Shown one piece after another: positions 45,917-54,534 of a stretch of DNA of 64,000 nucleotides. Every line of letters begins with the position of its first letter. Position 1 is the stretch's first letter. Origin of the DNA: Helicobacter bilis. GTDB lineage: Bacteria; Campylobacterota; Campylobacteria; Campylobacterales; Helicobacteraceae. The notes beneath the pieces were generated by a model, which searched no databases, had not been told where the DNA came from, and saw nothing but the letters and a program-made list of their open reading frames with translations. Where the stretch lies: assembly GCF_001999985.1 (NCBI RefSeq), contig NZ_CP019645.1, forward strand, positions 2,480,001 through 2,544,000. The letters are read 5' to 3'. A program made the translations under genes and the position numbers.

Positions 45917-46002
45917 TGGTGCCCAAGACCGGACTTGAACCGGTACGGACTAGGTCCGAGGGATTTTAAGTCCCTTGTGTCTACCATTTCCACCACCTGG
46001 GC
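45917..46002 (-). tRNA. tRNA-Leu (anticodon TAA)
   Basis: The minus strand starts GCCCAGGTGGTGGAAATGG. The anticodon arm GGGACTTAAAATCCC holds TAA, with a long variable arm and encoded CCA. Confidence 0.95.
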
Positions 46003-46071
46003 AAACAAGTCTATGATGATAAAAACCATCATAGACTCTTTAGTCATATTTTCAAATAATAATGGGGTATA

Positions 46072-46385
46072 TTAGTTACCCTTTACGATAGTGGTGTATT
46101 GACCATACAGACCAAGATAATTTTTAGCCTCTTGATCTATAAGCTTGATATCAGTGATACCACCAGCTTTAGCGGCAGCCTCTACCGAACAATCACCCAA
46201 AGCCACAAGACTTAAAATGCTTGTGCATGTAGCTGTGCGCCCTCTTTAGAATACTTAGCACTATCACCACCAACACCTTGTTTTACGCCTGTATATAAAG
46301 AACCCATAGGATATGGTGCAGCACAACCACTAATCAACAACGAACCAGCTAATAAAGAAGCAACTAACAACCCTTTTTTCATCAT
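46072..46385 (-). pseudogene. frameshifted TRL-type lipoprotein gene between tRNAs
   Basis: The first frame is MKKGLLVASLLAGSLLISGC, a lipobox signal, then AAPYPMGSLYTGVKQG as in TRL (tRNA-associated locus) lipoproteins, and stops after GAQLHAQAF. A shifted frame continues CTSILSLVALGDCSVEAAAK, then GGITDIKLIDQEAKNYLG, ending VKGN-stop at 46072. The two parts together make a normal TRL protein, so one indel near 46227-46235 breaks it. Its place between tRNA genes is typical of the family. AAGGATAAG lies before the ATG pair at 46385/46382. Confidence 0.8.
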
Positions 46386-46413
46386 CTTATCCTTACAAAA
46401 AAATCAACAAAAA

Positions 46414-46488
46414 TGGAGCGGGAAACGGGGATCGAACCCGCGGCCCCAACCTTGGCAAGGTTGTGCTCTACCACTGAGCTATTCCCGC
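46414..46488 (-). tRNA. tRNA-Gly (anticodon GCC)
   Basis: The minus strand starts GCGGGAATAGCTCAGTGG. The anticodon arm CCTTGCCAAGG contains GCC, the T arm has GGTTCGATCCC, and CCA is encoded. Confidence 0.95.
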
Positions 46489-46549
46489 AAAACAAATGAG
46501 AGTGAAGAATTATAACATAAAAAACGATATTTTACAAAAAAATGTAAAA

Positions 46550-46634
46550 TGGTGCGGAAGAGAGGAATCGAACCTCCATGCCTTGCGGCGCTAGATCCTA
46601 AGTCTAGTGCGTCTGCCAATTTCGCCACTTCCGC
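46550..46634 (-). tRNA. tRNA-Leu (anticodon TAG)
   Basis: The minus strand starts GCGGAAGTGGCGAAATTGG. The anticodon arm AGACTTAGGATCT holds TAG, with a long variable arm and encoded CCA. It is the first gene of the five-tRNA series in transcription order. Confidence 0.95.
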
Positions 46635-46959
46635 ATAAAAACAAAGTGAGATTATACCGCAATAAACTTAAAATAAAATAAAATTTCTAGTAATTATTTG
46701 ATTTTAATGCGGAATAAGATTAACACTTCTTTTTGTGTGAGTATAAATTTTTTAAATATATCATGCGTAGAAAACACGAATTTATGTTTGACTCTGAAAA
46801 TAATATGAAAGATTAAGCATAAAGTCATATTGGGCTGATAAGCTGTGTCGGTCTTACATAAAAGACTATTGAGACGACTTTGCGTTACAAATCATCTCTC
46901 TTTTCATAGGACTTATGCTATAATCCAAACATTGTTTCAAAAATAGTGGTAAGAAAAAC
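46635..46959. promoter_or_regulatory. divergent control region between tRNA series and comM
   Basis: On the plus strand TGCTATAAT at 46916-46924 is an extended -10 box, 35 bases before the comM ATG. The tRNA promoter must lie in the left part but no clean box was identified. No open frame with a ribosome site is present. Confidence 0.55.
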
Positions 46960-48492
46960 ATGGTAAATAGAATATATTGTGCGACACAAGATGGACTAAA
47001 TTCTAAAATCATTGAAGTTGAGGCGACTTTTACGCGTGGATTACCTACCTTTAATATCACAGGGCTTGCTTCAAGCTCTATTAAGGAATCTCAACACCGC
47101 GTTACAAGCGCACTTGCTAATCTCTCCATAGATTTTCCACCGCTAAAGCTAACCATCAATCTCTCACCTTCAGATTTACCAAAAAATGGCAGCCATTTTG
47201 ACTTACCCATCGCACTTTTGATAGCTGCGAGTAAAGAGAGTATTGTGCTTGATTCATGGTTTGCCTTTGGTGAGTTAGGGCTATCTGGTGTGATAAAAAA
47301 TGTGCCTTTAATCTATCCTATGCTACTTGATATTTCCCTGCAAAAGCCAAACGCAAAGGTGATTCTACCAAGTGAGGCAAGGGTGCTTTATAGCAAGATT
47401 CCAAATCTATCTATGTATTTTGCTAGTGATATATTAGAGGCACTTGAGATTCTAAGGGGGAATATAGCACAAGCAGACACAAGTAGTGATTTTGAGTTTA
47501 AATCCTTTAAGATTAATGATATGCCATTTTATTATAACACTTCTTTTGAGCTAGATTTTGCTGATGTGAAAAGTCAGGAAAGAGCGGTCAAAGCGGCATT
47601 GATTGCTGCGTGTGGATTCCATAATATCTTGTTTGAGGGGAGTCCGGGCTGTGGTAAAAGCATGATCGCAAAGCGTATGCAATACATTCTTCCACCACTT
47701 AGTCTAAAAGAGATGATAGAGAGTGTAAAACTACAAGCATATAATGAGCAAACACTATGTTATAAGCCTATAAGGAATTTTCGATCGCCCCATCAAAGCG
47801 CATCAAAAGCTAGTATTCTAGGCAGTGCAACACATCTTAAAGTAAATCCGGGCGAGATCGCCCTAGCACATAATGGCATTATATTTTTTGATGAATTGCC
47901 CTATTTCAAAAGGGATATTTTAGAATCTTTGCGAGAGCCACTTGAGAATAATCAGTTGGCTATCTCAAGGGTGCATTCAAAGGTGATATATGATACTTCA
48001 TTTCTCTTTATCGGTGCGATGAACCCCTGCCCGTGTGGGAATCTACTCTCACCCACAAAAGAGTGTCGATGCAAGGATTCTGAAATTAGAAGTTATCGAA
48101 ATAATCTAAGTGAGCCATTTTTAGACAGAATAGACCTTTATATACAAATGCAAGAGCATATAGATACACCAAAACAAACTGGCGTTATAGAATCTAAAGA
48201 TATGCAAAAAATTGTCTTTAGCGTATTTAAACGCCAAGTTGAGCGAGGGCAAATGGATACAAAAGGAAATATTATCTTTAATGGTAAGCTATCGCCTTTG
48301 CAAGTGGAGCAATACTGCCCGCTTAGCCTAGAGTGCAAGAATCTTTTAGACCAAGCAAAAGCAAGGTTTAATCTAAGCTATCGAGGCGAACAAAAAATAA
48401 GAAAAGTCGCTAGAACCCTTGCTGATATGCAAGATTCTAATAACATACAAAAAGAGCATATTTTAGAAGCCCTAAGCTATCGTAAGGTGTGA
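46960..48492 (+). CDS. comM: YifB/ComM family Mg-chelatase-like AAA ATPase
   Basis: ComM is a branch-migration helicase that helps integrate transformed DNA. The 510-residue protein has the N-terminal Lon-substrate-like domain (GLPTFNITGLA, NLSPSDLPKNGSHFDLPIAL), Walker A GSPGCGKS at 227-234, Walker B IIFFDELP, and the Mg-chelatase C-terminal part with the CPCG cysteines (MNPCPCGNL, ECRCKDS). The ribosome site is weak (GGTAAGAAAAAC). It stands alone behind its own promoter. Confidence 0.9.
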   Translation: MVNRIYCATQDGLNSKIIEVEATFTRGLPTFNITGLASSSIKESQHRVTSALANLSIDFPPLKLTINLSPSDLPKNGSHFDLPIALLIAASKESIVLDSWFAFGELGLSGVIKNVPLIYPMLLDISLQKPNAKVILPSEARVLYSKIPNLSMYFASDILEALEILRGNIAQADTSSDFEFKSFKINDMPFYYNTSFELDFADVKSQERAVKAALIAACGFHNILFEGSPGCGKSMIAKRMQYILPPLSLKEMIESVKLQAYNEQTLCYKPIRNFRSPHQSASKASILGSATHLKVNPGEIALAHNGIIFFDELPYFKRDILESLREPLENNQLAISRVHSKVIYDTSFLFIGAMNPCPCGNLLSPTKECRCKDSEIRSYRNNLSEPFLDRIDLYIQMQEHIDTPKQTGVIESKDMQKIVFSVFKRQVERGQMDTKGNIIFNGKLSPLQVEQYCPLSLECKNLLDQAKARFNLSYRGEQKIRKVARTLADMQDSNNIQKEHILEALSYRKV

Positions 48493-48591
48493 GTGATTCT
48501 AGTGATATGTGATATTTGCCTATTATCCTTAGCTTTGTGTTACACTAACCCTTTTGTATAAATTTTTTGAAATGTCAGCTAAGGGTAAAAC

Positions 48592-49386
48592 ATGAAAGAT
48601 GTAAATATACAGGATTTTAGCGGATCTGTTGCGATATTGCAACTCGGTGATTTACAGAATAAAGAGCGGATAGCAACATATATAAAAAGCATACCAAAAC
48701 ACAGCATTGTGCTTATTGGAGAATATGTTGTCGATAACTTTTTTTCACAAGATTGGGGAATGAAGCCAGAATCTTGCCTTAAAGATAAAAATAAACTTGA
48801 TATATTTATACAATTTTCAAAAGAATATGGGCATACATTCATCGTGCCTTTTATACAGCATAAAAACAAGGGCTATTATAAGCAAATGGCAATAATCACG
48901 CAAGATGGCTTTGCCACCTACACACAACAGCGACTGATACAATATCCACATTGGAATGAAGCAAACTTTTTTTCTAATGATACAAAAAAGCTGCCAAAGT
49001 TACCCATGACTTTCATGGCAAATGGTATAAAGTTTGGTGTTTTATTTGGCTTTGAGGCGCATTTTGATGAGTTTTGGATGGAGTTTAAGAAAGATTCTGT
49101 TGATGTTGTGTTGGTCGCAAGTGCAAGCACCTTTACTTCACAAAAGCGTTGGCAGAATCTACTCACAACACATGCTTTTACAAATTCCTGCTATGTGTTT
49201 AGGGCAAATCGCATAGGCACACATCATGCAAGCGATGGGCAAACATGGGATTTTTACGGACATAGCTTTGTGAGTTTAGGGCAAGATATTATGGATTCTC
49301 TATTAAATGAAGAAGGTATGCTTTGTGTAGAGATTGACAAAGCTGCCTTAGAAGCACTTAAAAAAGAATGGGGTTTTAGAAGTTAA
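48592..49386 (+). CDS. nitrilase-superfamily protein lacking the catalytic cysteine
   Basis: The 264-residue protein has the nitrilase fold: Glu44 in IVLIGEYVVDNFF as the first catalytic residue and KFGVLFGFEAHFDE where active members read GVxxCxExxFP. The Cys position is Gly153 here. The middle Lys of the triad, expected in the RLIQYPHWNEANFF segment, is also not evident. It is therefore probably a non-catalytic or altered member. H. pylori has a nitrilase-like protein with which it may correspond. ATG follows AAGGGTAAAAC. Confidence 0.7.
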   Translation: MKDVNIQDFSGSVAILQLGDLQNKERIATYIKSIPKHSIVLIGEYVVDNFFSQDWGMKPESCLKDKNKLDIFIQFSKEYGHTFIVPFIQHKNKGYYKQMAIITQDGFATYTQQRLIQYPHWNEANFFSNDTKKLPKLPMTFMANGIKFGVLFGFEAHFDEFWMEFKKDSVDVVLVASASTFTSQKRWQNLLTTHAFTNSCYVFRANRIGTHHASDGQTWDFYGHSFVSLGQDIMDSLLNEEGMLCVEIDKAALEALKKEWGFRS

Positions 49387-49585
49387 TCCATTGTGATAGT
49401 TTGGGTTTAACAAAATATTTTTATATTGTTGTAGATTATACTTTTAGCTTAAAATTGTTGTGGTTAGAAAAACTTGAAAAGGAGGCAAGCAATAGACGGC
49501 ATGATGAGGGAAGTTGATAATCCTTTATTTACATTGTAACAAGTTAGAGATAGCTTGTTATGGGTTCTTAAAAAGGATTAAAAAT

Positions 49586-49705
49586 GTGAAGCGGAAAAAA
49601 CGAAAGAAGCTTAAGAAAAATCTTAAGCTATTGGTTTTGTGTTTTGAAGTTGTATCTCTAATAACTACTATACTAACAGGCTTAAAAGTATTATTAGGAT
49701 ACTAA
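49586..49705 (+). CDS. small basic phage-type peptide (39 aa)
   Basis: The GTG start follows AAAAAGGATTAAAAAT. The product is strongly basic at the N-terminus (VKRKKRKKLKKNLK) with one membrane helix (LLVLCFEVVSLITTILTG). It is the first of three small genes that look like a prophage remnant with recT. An upstream ATG at 49514 in the same frame has no ribosome site. Confidence 0.45.
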   Translation: MKRKKRKKLKKNLKLLVLCFEVVSLITTILTGLKVLLGY

Positions 49706-49712
49706 AGAAAAA

Positions 49713-49730
49713 GCCCCTTAGGAGAGGGGC
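49713..49730 (+). other. GC-rich hairpin between phage-type genes
   Basis: GCCCCT and AGGGGC pair across TAGGAG. It resembles the stem of a phage terminator but no T-run follows. It lies between the 39-aa and 48-aa genes. Confidence 0.4.
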
Positions 49731-49759
49731 AATGCAATTTTATCATAAAAAGGGATAAT

Positions 49760-49906
49760 ATGGAACATAGTGTCGTAATACTTATATTTGTTTTTATGGT
49801 GGTGCAAAATGTTTTATATTTTTTTAATAAATATGAAATTAAAAAGTTAGGTAACGAGATTAAAGAACTCAAAGACAAGCTAGAGAAAGGAAAAAACAAT
49901 GAGTAA
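49760..49906 (+). CDS. small membrane/coiled-coil peptide (48 aa) of the prophage remnant
   Basis: The peptide starts MEHSVVILIFVFMVVQNV, a membrane helix, and continues as a charged coiled coil (KKLGNEIKELKDKLEKGK). AAAAAGGGATAAT is a good ribosome site. Its stop overlaps the recT start by eight bases, which shows coupling. Small proteins of this type often sit in the early region of phages. Confidence 0.5.
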   Translation: MEHSVVILIFVFMVVQNVLYFFNKYEIKKLGNEIKELKDKLEKGKNNE

Positions 49907-50342
49907 TAACATGATACAACAACGCAAAAACGAAGTTATGGTTTTGCTTGAGAATAAAGAGATACAGGAGCGTTTATGTGCTTTATGTGGCAATGAAGCA
50001 AGTAAGGATAAATTTAAAGCAAGTTTATTAAATATTGCATTAGATTCTAATTTATCTGCTTGTAGTATGCAAAGCATAGTAAAAGCGAGTTTAGATATAG
50101 CAGGATTGAAGCTAAATCTAAATAAGAATTTAGGTAAAGCTTATATTGTGCCACGCAGTGTAAGGCAAGGCAATGGTTATGTAACAGAAGCTAGAATTGA
50201 TATTGGTTATAAAGGCTGGTTAGAGTTAGCAAAGCGTAGCAAGTTGAGCGTAAAGGCACATAGCGTATTTGATTGCGATGAGTTTAGCTATAATGTAGTA
50301 GGTGTTGATGAGAATATGACATTAATCCCTAAATATGCTTAG
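49899..50342 (+). pseudogene. recT: truncated RecT-family recombinase (prophage remnant)
   Basis: The first 147 residues are typical RecT: ALDSNLSACSMQSIVKASLD, then AGLKLNLNKNLGKAYIVPR, then EARIDIGYKGWLELAKRS. RecT anneals single strands in phage recombination and normally has about 270-300 residues. The gene stops at TAG after PKYA, about half the expected length, and the following 150 bases contain only scraps in shifted frames. It may still be translated. AGAAAGGAAAAAACA precedes the ATG. Confidence 0.75.
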
Positions 50343-50499
50343 ATGAAACATGATTTTCTAAGCCGTATTAGCGTATTAAAACCTTGACAACAAATTTAGC
50401 AGTTTTAACCACACTCCAAGCAAAGAGTATAGAAAACGCTTGTATAACGCCAAGAAATTACCTTTACACCAACAAGCAGAATATGCAAACATGCTAGCT

Positions 50500-51210
50500 T
50501 TATTCATGTTTATTCATTTGTAATTCATAACACGAAACACCATCGCCAAGATTACAGCCCTTCTTATAAAACTCATGCGCCTTAACTATGTCATCTTCGC
50601 TCCCTTTCTCTGCATACATACTACCAGCAAAGTAGCAACTTGTCGCTTCACTCTTACTGCAATCTTGCAAAAGAATGCTTAAAGCCTTTTCTTCAATCTC
50701 TTTTGCTTTTTCTATATCTTCATCAATGACAAAATCCCTTGCTAAACGATAACAGCCCCAGCCATCGCCAAGATTACACGCACGATTATAAAGCTCTTGC
50801 TCACTCTCCACTATATCCGCCTTATTATTCGATACCATAATGCCAAGATAAGTACAAGATTCCCCATTATATTTATTTGCTGATGGGCTAAAACAAGACT
50901 TTTGTAGCACTGCTTGTGCGTGTGAAATATCGGCCTCTTCCAGCGTCTCATAGGCATAATACCAGCATGCACGACCATATTCAAGATTACAAGCTTCCCG
51001 CAATAACTCCAATCCAAGATCTTCATTATGTTCTATCACACTTGCATACGAGCTTTGCGATACAAGTTTTGCTGCCTTATCACGCTTTTCATCATGTAAG
51101 GTTTGCACTCTATTTTGCGATAATAATGTATTTACCCTAGCTTGTAAAGCCATGTCATCTTGTGTTAAAATCGCACTAGAAAGTAGCAATGTCTTTAATG
51201 TAAATAGCAT
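50500..51210 (-). CDS. Sel1-repeat, cysteine-rich secreted protein (Hcp-like)
   Basis: The protein is 236 residues long from the ATG at 51210, which follows AAGGGGAAAAC; an earlier ATG at 51228 is less likely. A signal peptide (MLFTLKTLLLSSAILTQ) is followed by Sel1-type helical repeats with paired cysteines: LEYGRACWYYAYE, GESCTYLGIM, GDGWGCYRLARD, ATSCYFAGSMY and GDGVSCYELQ. This is the pattern of the Helicobacter cysteine-rich (Hcp) proteins, in which each repeat is closed by a disulphide. The function of this member is unknown. Confidence 0.75.
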   Translation of the reverse strand: MLFTLKTLLLSSAILTQDDMALQARVNTLLSQNRVQTLHDEKRDKAAKLVSQSSYASVIEHNEDLGLELLREACNLEYGRACWYYAYETLEEADISHAQAVLQKSCFSPSANKYNGESCTYLGIMVSNNKADIVESEQELYNRACNLGDGWGCYRLARDFVIDEDIEKAKEIEEKALSILLQDCSKSEATSCYFAGSMYAEKGSEDDIVKAHEFYKKGCNLGDGVSCYELQMNKHE

Positions 51211-51322
51211 GTTTTCCCCTTTCACCATCGTAGAATATAAGAATGCAATTATAGCTTAAATTCTATCGCAATTATTAAAAATACAACCTTAACACACATG
51301 TTATAGAAAATAGGTTGAATTC

Positions 51323-51331
51323 TGCTATAAT
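51323..51331 (+). promoter_or_regulatory. extended -10 promoter for the telA-like gene
   Basis: TGCTATAAT ends 30 bases before the ATG at 51362, followed by AAAGGATAAAGGGG. Confidence 0.6.
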
Positions 51332-51361
51332 TTTTTTATTTAAAGGATAAAGGGGGCTATA

Positions 51362-52504
51362 ATGGCACAGACAAATACACTTCTAAGTGATTTACAATCA
51401 GCAATCAAAGGCAATACAATAAATCGTGATATGGTTGATAGATTCGCAGAACAAGAAAAGAATGAAAGCATACAAATAAGTCAAATGGTGCGTGGAAATC
51501 TAGCGAATTTTGAAGCAACAGATAAGCCTGTCTATAACGCACTTAGTGCGTTGAAAAATGCGGTAAATGAGATTAATCCAAGTAATTTCAAACTTTCATT
51601 TTTTGATAAATTATTTGGTAAAAATAATTTTATGCAAAAATATTTTGATAAATTTCAAGAGAATCAAGCCCTGCTTGATGAGCTGATAAAAAAACTTGAA
51701 GAAGGTAAGCAAATCCTTTTAAGAGATAATGTTGCCCTAGAGATTGAAGCAACAAAAAACGCAGAACTTGCAGAAAAAATAAAAGCACAACTACAACTCG
51801 CCCTAGAAGCTAATAACTATATAGAATCTTTACTGGCTGAAGGGGCAAATAATCAAAACATAGCTACACAAAACACACAACTACTCGCACAGAATCTAAT
51901 TCCACAAAATACAGAATCTAGCACAGCCATCACGCAGACAAGCACACAAGATTCTATGCAGGATATTTATGCGGTGGTTACCTCACAAGAGATTAGCCCA
52001 GAAAAACGCCTAGAAATACAAAATCAAATCCTTTTTCCATTGAAGCAAAAAATCACAGACTTTCAGCAACAAATCCTAGTCCATACGCAAGGTGAAATCG
52101 CCATTAAAACACTTATTAATAATAATAAAGAGCTTGCAAATAGCGTAGATAGGACAAAAAGCGTAACGCTTAATGCCCTAAATGTCGCAATTATTACCGC
52201 ACAAGGGCTAGACCAGCAGCAAAGAGTGCTAAAAGCAGTCAATGATATTAACGCAACAACAAGTGATTTACTCGCACAAAATGCCGCAAATCTCAAACAA
52301 CAAGGCGTAGCTATACAGCAGGGTGCTGCAAATGCAATGCTTGATATGGAAAAACTCAAAAAAGCATTTGATGATGTGCTAAGTGCAATGGAGGATACAC
52401 AAAACTTTAGAATCAACGCCTTGCCAAAAATGCAAGAAAACATTCAACTCTACAATCAATACATTGATGAAATGAGCGAAAAAAAGAAAAAGGTGATGGG
52501 GTAG
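51362..52504 (+). CDS. TelA/KlaA-family toxic-anion resistance protein
   Basis: The 380-residue, almost entirely helical, soluble protein resembles TelA. It has KSFFDK-like NFKLSFFDKLFGKNNFMQKY, long coiled coils, and the family C-terminus NAANLKQQGVAIQQGAANAM and EDTQNFRINALPKMQENI. TelA proteins are linked to tellurite resistance and membrane stress. A TerB-like protein, another ter-linked family, occurs at 14-16 kb, but no wider ter cluster is in the window. Confidence 0.78.
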   Translation: MAQTNTLLSDLQSAIKGNTINRDMVDRFAEQEKNESIQISQMVRGNLANFEATDKPVYNALSALKNAVNEINPSNFKLSFFDKLFGKNNFMQKYFDKFQENQALLDELIKKLEEGKQILLRDNVALEIEATKNAELAEKIKAQLQLALEANNYIESLLAEGANNQNIATQNTQLLAQNLIPQNTESSTAITQTSTQDSMQDIYAVVTSQEISPEKRLEIQNQILFPLKQKITDFQQQILVHTQGEIAIKTLINNNKELANSVDRTKSVTLNALNVAIITAQGLDQQQRVLKAVNDINATTSDLLAQNAANLKQQGVAIQQGAANAMLDMEKLKKAFDDVLSAMEDTQNFRINALPKMQENIQLYNQYIDEMSEKKKKVMG

Positions 52505-52728
52505 TTTAGCTCTATATTAATCGTGCGAAAATAGGCGTTTGGAAATCCGATTTTGCTATGTTTTGGTTACATAAGTGTGAGTGTGGAATATAAAAGTTAT
52601 ATACTTTATATGTAGTTTTTACCGAATCAAGACTAGGATTAAAGCTATTTGTATTTAAGTCCTATAATATCTCATGTCGCCTTTCCGGTAGAGTTTCCAT
52701 TCTATTTTAGTCGGGCTAACAATAAATA

Positions 52729-52737
52729 TGCTATAAT
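52729..52737 (+). promoter_or_regulatory. extended -10 promoter for the DUF4149 gene
   Basis: TGCTATAAT ends 29 bases before the ATG at 52767, which itself follows CTAAGGATATGCT. Confidence 0.55.
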
Positions 52738-52766
52738 TAATCTCATTATTATTCTAAGGATATGCT

Positions 52767-53264
52767 ATGACAAGATACATGCGGATATTTGATTCTTTTT
52801 ATTTATTATTGCTTGGTGTTGGAGTTGGCGGTATTATTGCCTGTGGGGCGTTTGCTGCACCGATTATTTTTAATATCAATAAGTTTATCCCTACATTTTC
52901 AGAGATGGATAGTGGGCTTGTTATGGGGAAAATATTTGTGCGTTTGAATGCGTATTTGATGTTTTTAGCGATTATTATGGCGTTATATGAGGGCTTTAGT
53001 TTCTTTGCTAAGATTCTAAAACTTGATATTTTGTATTCAAATTTTTGGCTTATTTTGGGTGTGTTTAATATTGTGCTTATCGCATTGTTTGTGTATTATT
53101 ATACGCCTTTTATTTTAGACACACAGAATCTTTTGAGTGAAAATTTTGCGAGTATGCACGAACAAAGCGTATGGGTTTTTAAAGCTTTAATGTTTGGCTT
53201 AAGCGTATTGCTTATATGGAGGGCTTATCTTCTACACTATGTTCCACAAAGCCCTAAAAAGTAG
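52767..53264 (+). CDS. DUF4149-type membrane protein
   Basis: The 165-residue protein has four membrane helices: YLLLLGVGVGGIIACG, LMFLAIIMALYEG, FWLILGVFNIVLIALFVYYY and VFKALMFGLSVLLIW. The SMHEQSVWVFK segment before the last helix is typical of DUF4149 proteins of epsilonproteobacteria. The function is unknown. It is a single gene followed by the small slyX/ydcH-like gene. Confidence 0.65.
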   Translation: MTRYMRIFDSFYLLLLGVGVGGIIACGAFAAPIIFNINKFIPTFSEMDSGLVMGKIFVRLNAYLMFLAIIMALYEGFSFFAKILKLDILYSNFWLILGVFNIVLIALFVYYYTPFILDTQNLLSENFASMHEQSVWVFKALMFGLSVLLIWRAYLLHYVPQSPKK

Positions 53265-53330
53265 TTTTAATGTTGTAGCTTATTAATTATTTTATTCTAC
53301 AATATGTGAATTTAAATTTAAGGAGAAGTC

Positions 53331-53561
53331 ATGTTTCATGAATACAGAGAAGAGATCACATATCTCAAACAGCACAACGCACATTTTGAAAAGATTTTTA
53401 ATGAGCATAATGACTTAGACCAAAAGATACAAAATGCGGAAAATGGTATAGAACATCTAAGCAATCAAGAAGTCGAAGTGCTAAAAAAGCAAAAATTGCA
53501 TTTGAAAGACCAAGCTTATGCAATGATACTTGAGCATAGAAAAGCCCATCCAAAAGCCTAG
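53331..53561 (+). CDS. YdcH/DUF465 small coiled-coil protein
   Basis: The 76-residue protein begins MFHEYREEITYLKQHNAHFEKI and contains HNDLDQKI and LKKQKLHLKDQ, the DUF465 (YdcH) signature. It is a helical hairpin. AAGGAGAAGTC is a strong ribosome site. The role is not established. Confidence 0.85.
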   Translation: MFHEYREEITYLKQHNAHFEKIFNEHNDLDQKIQNAENGIEHLSNQEVEVLKKQKLHLKDQAYAMILEHRKAHPKA

Positions 53562-53681
53562 CATACGCAACACACAACCATAAGATAGCAAAATCTGCTA
53601 TCGCCCCGATTTACTCCAAACTCTCATGCAATTTTGAAGCTTTTATATAATATCAGTTTTCACACAACACTAAGGAAAGAC

Positions 53682-54527
53682 ATGAACTTTATCATTTTAT
53701 TTAGTCCCAGTGAAGATAAGATTCTAGAAAAAGATAAGATTCTAAACAATGATGATTTTCTCAAAGAAGTATCTATGCCAGAGATAATGCCACCCGCTTT
53801 TTTAGAATCTTTATGGGAAAATGAGATATTAAATACTCATAGAACAAATATTATGCAATGCTACTATGAAAACTTATGTAAGATTTTAGAACATAGAGAT
53901 AAGGCTTTGCTAGAATCTATGTATGGTGCAAAAGGATTTAATGATAAAAATATTTTTGATTTATATGCTGCCTTGCATTCTAAAAAACTATTAAAGGCGA
54001 TAGAGCTTTATAGTGGCGTAGCATTTCAAGGATTATCTTTTAGCACATTAACACAGAATGAAAAAGATTTTATCTTAGAAAATGTGCTTATTTTTAGCAA
54101 TCTATTTGGTGTGATAAGGGCTAGTGATTTGATCCCCTATTATAAACTAAAGCAAGGCACAAAGACAAAGTCTCTCACATTAAAAGACATTTATACCCCA
54201 TTTATCCTACATTTAGAAAAAGCAATGCAAACAAAAGAATATGTGATTGATTTGCGTGCTGGAATCTATACGAAACTTTTTAAGCCAAAGTTACCCCATT
54301 TCTTTTTTGAGTTTCAAAAAAATGGAAAAACCATAAGTCATTATGCAAAGCTATATCGCGGAAAAATATTGCACTCAATCGCACAAGCTGTGCGCAATCA
54401 ATCTGCATTAGAATCTTTTGAAAAGTACTTTGAATATCTTTGCTCTCTACATAACACAGACTTTAGATTCCATAGTTATACGCAAAAGGCTAATTGTTTT
54501 ACTCTGTGTTATGAGATTCTATCTTAA
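53682..54527 (+). CDS. yaaA: peroxide-stress protein YaaA family
   Basis: YaaA proteins limit intracellular free iron after peroxide stress. The start at 53682 (MNFIILFSPSEDK) follows AAGGAAAGAC; an upstream ATG at 53634 lacks a site. Family marks are FSPSEDK, ALHSKKLLKAIELYSGVAFQ, DLIPYYKLKQG, VIDLRAGIYTK and the later HYAKLYRGKILH. Length is 281 residues. It converges with hemN, with seven bases between stops. Confidence 0.82.
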   Translation: MNFIILFSPSEDKILEKDKILNNDDFLKEVSMPEIMPPAFLESLWENEILNTHRTNIMQCYYENLCKILEHRDKALLESMYGAKGFNDKNIFDLYAALHSKKLLKAIELYSGVAFQGLSFSTLTQNEKDFILENVLIFSNLFGVIRASDLIPYYKLKQGTKTKSLTLKDIYTPFILHLEKAMQTKEYVIDLRAGIYTKLFKPKLPHFFFEFQKNGKTISHYAKLYRGKILHSIAQAVRNQSALESFEKYFEYLCSLHNTDFRFHSYTQKANCFTLCYEILS

Positions 54528-54534
54528 AGAGAGA

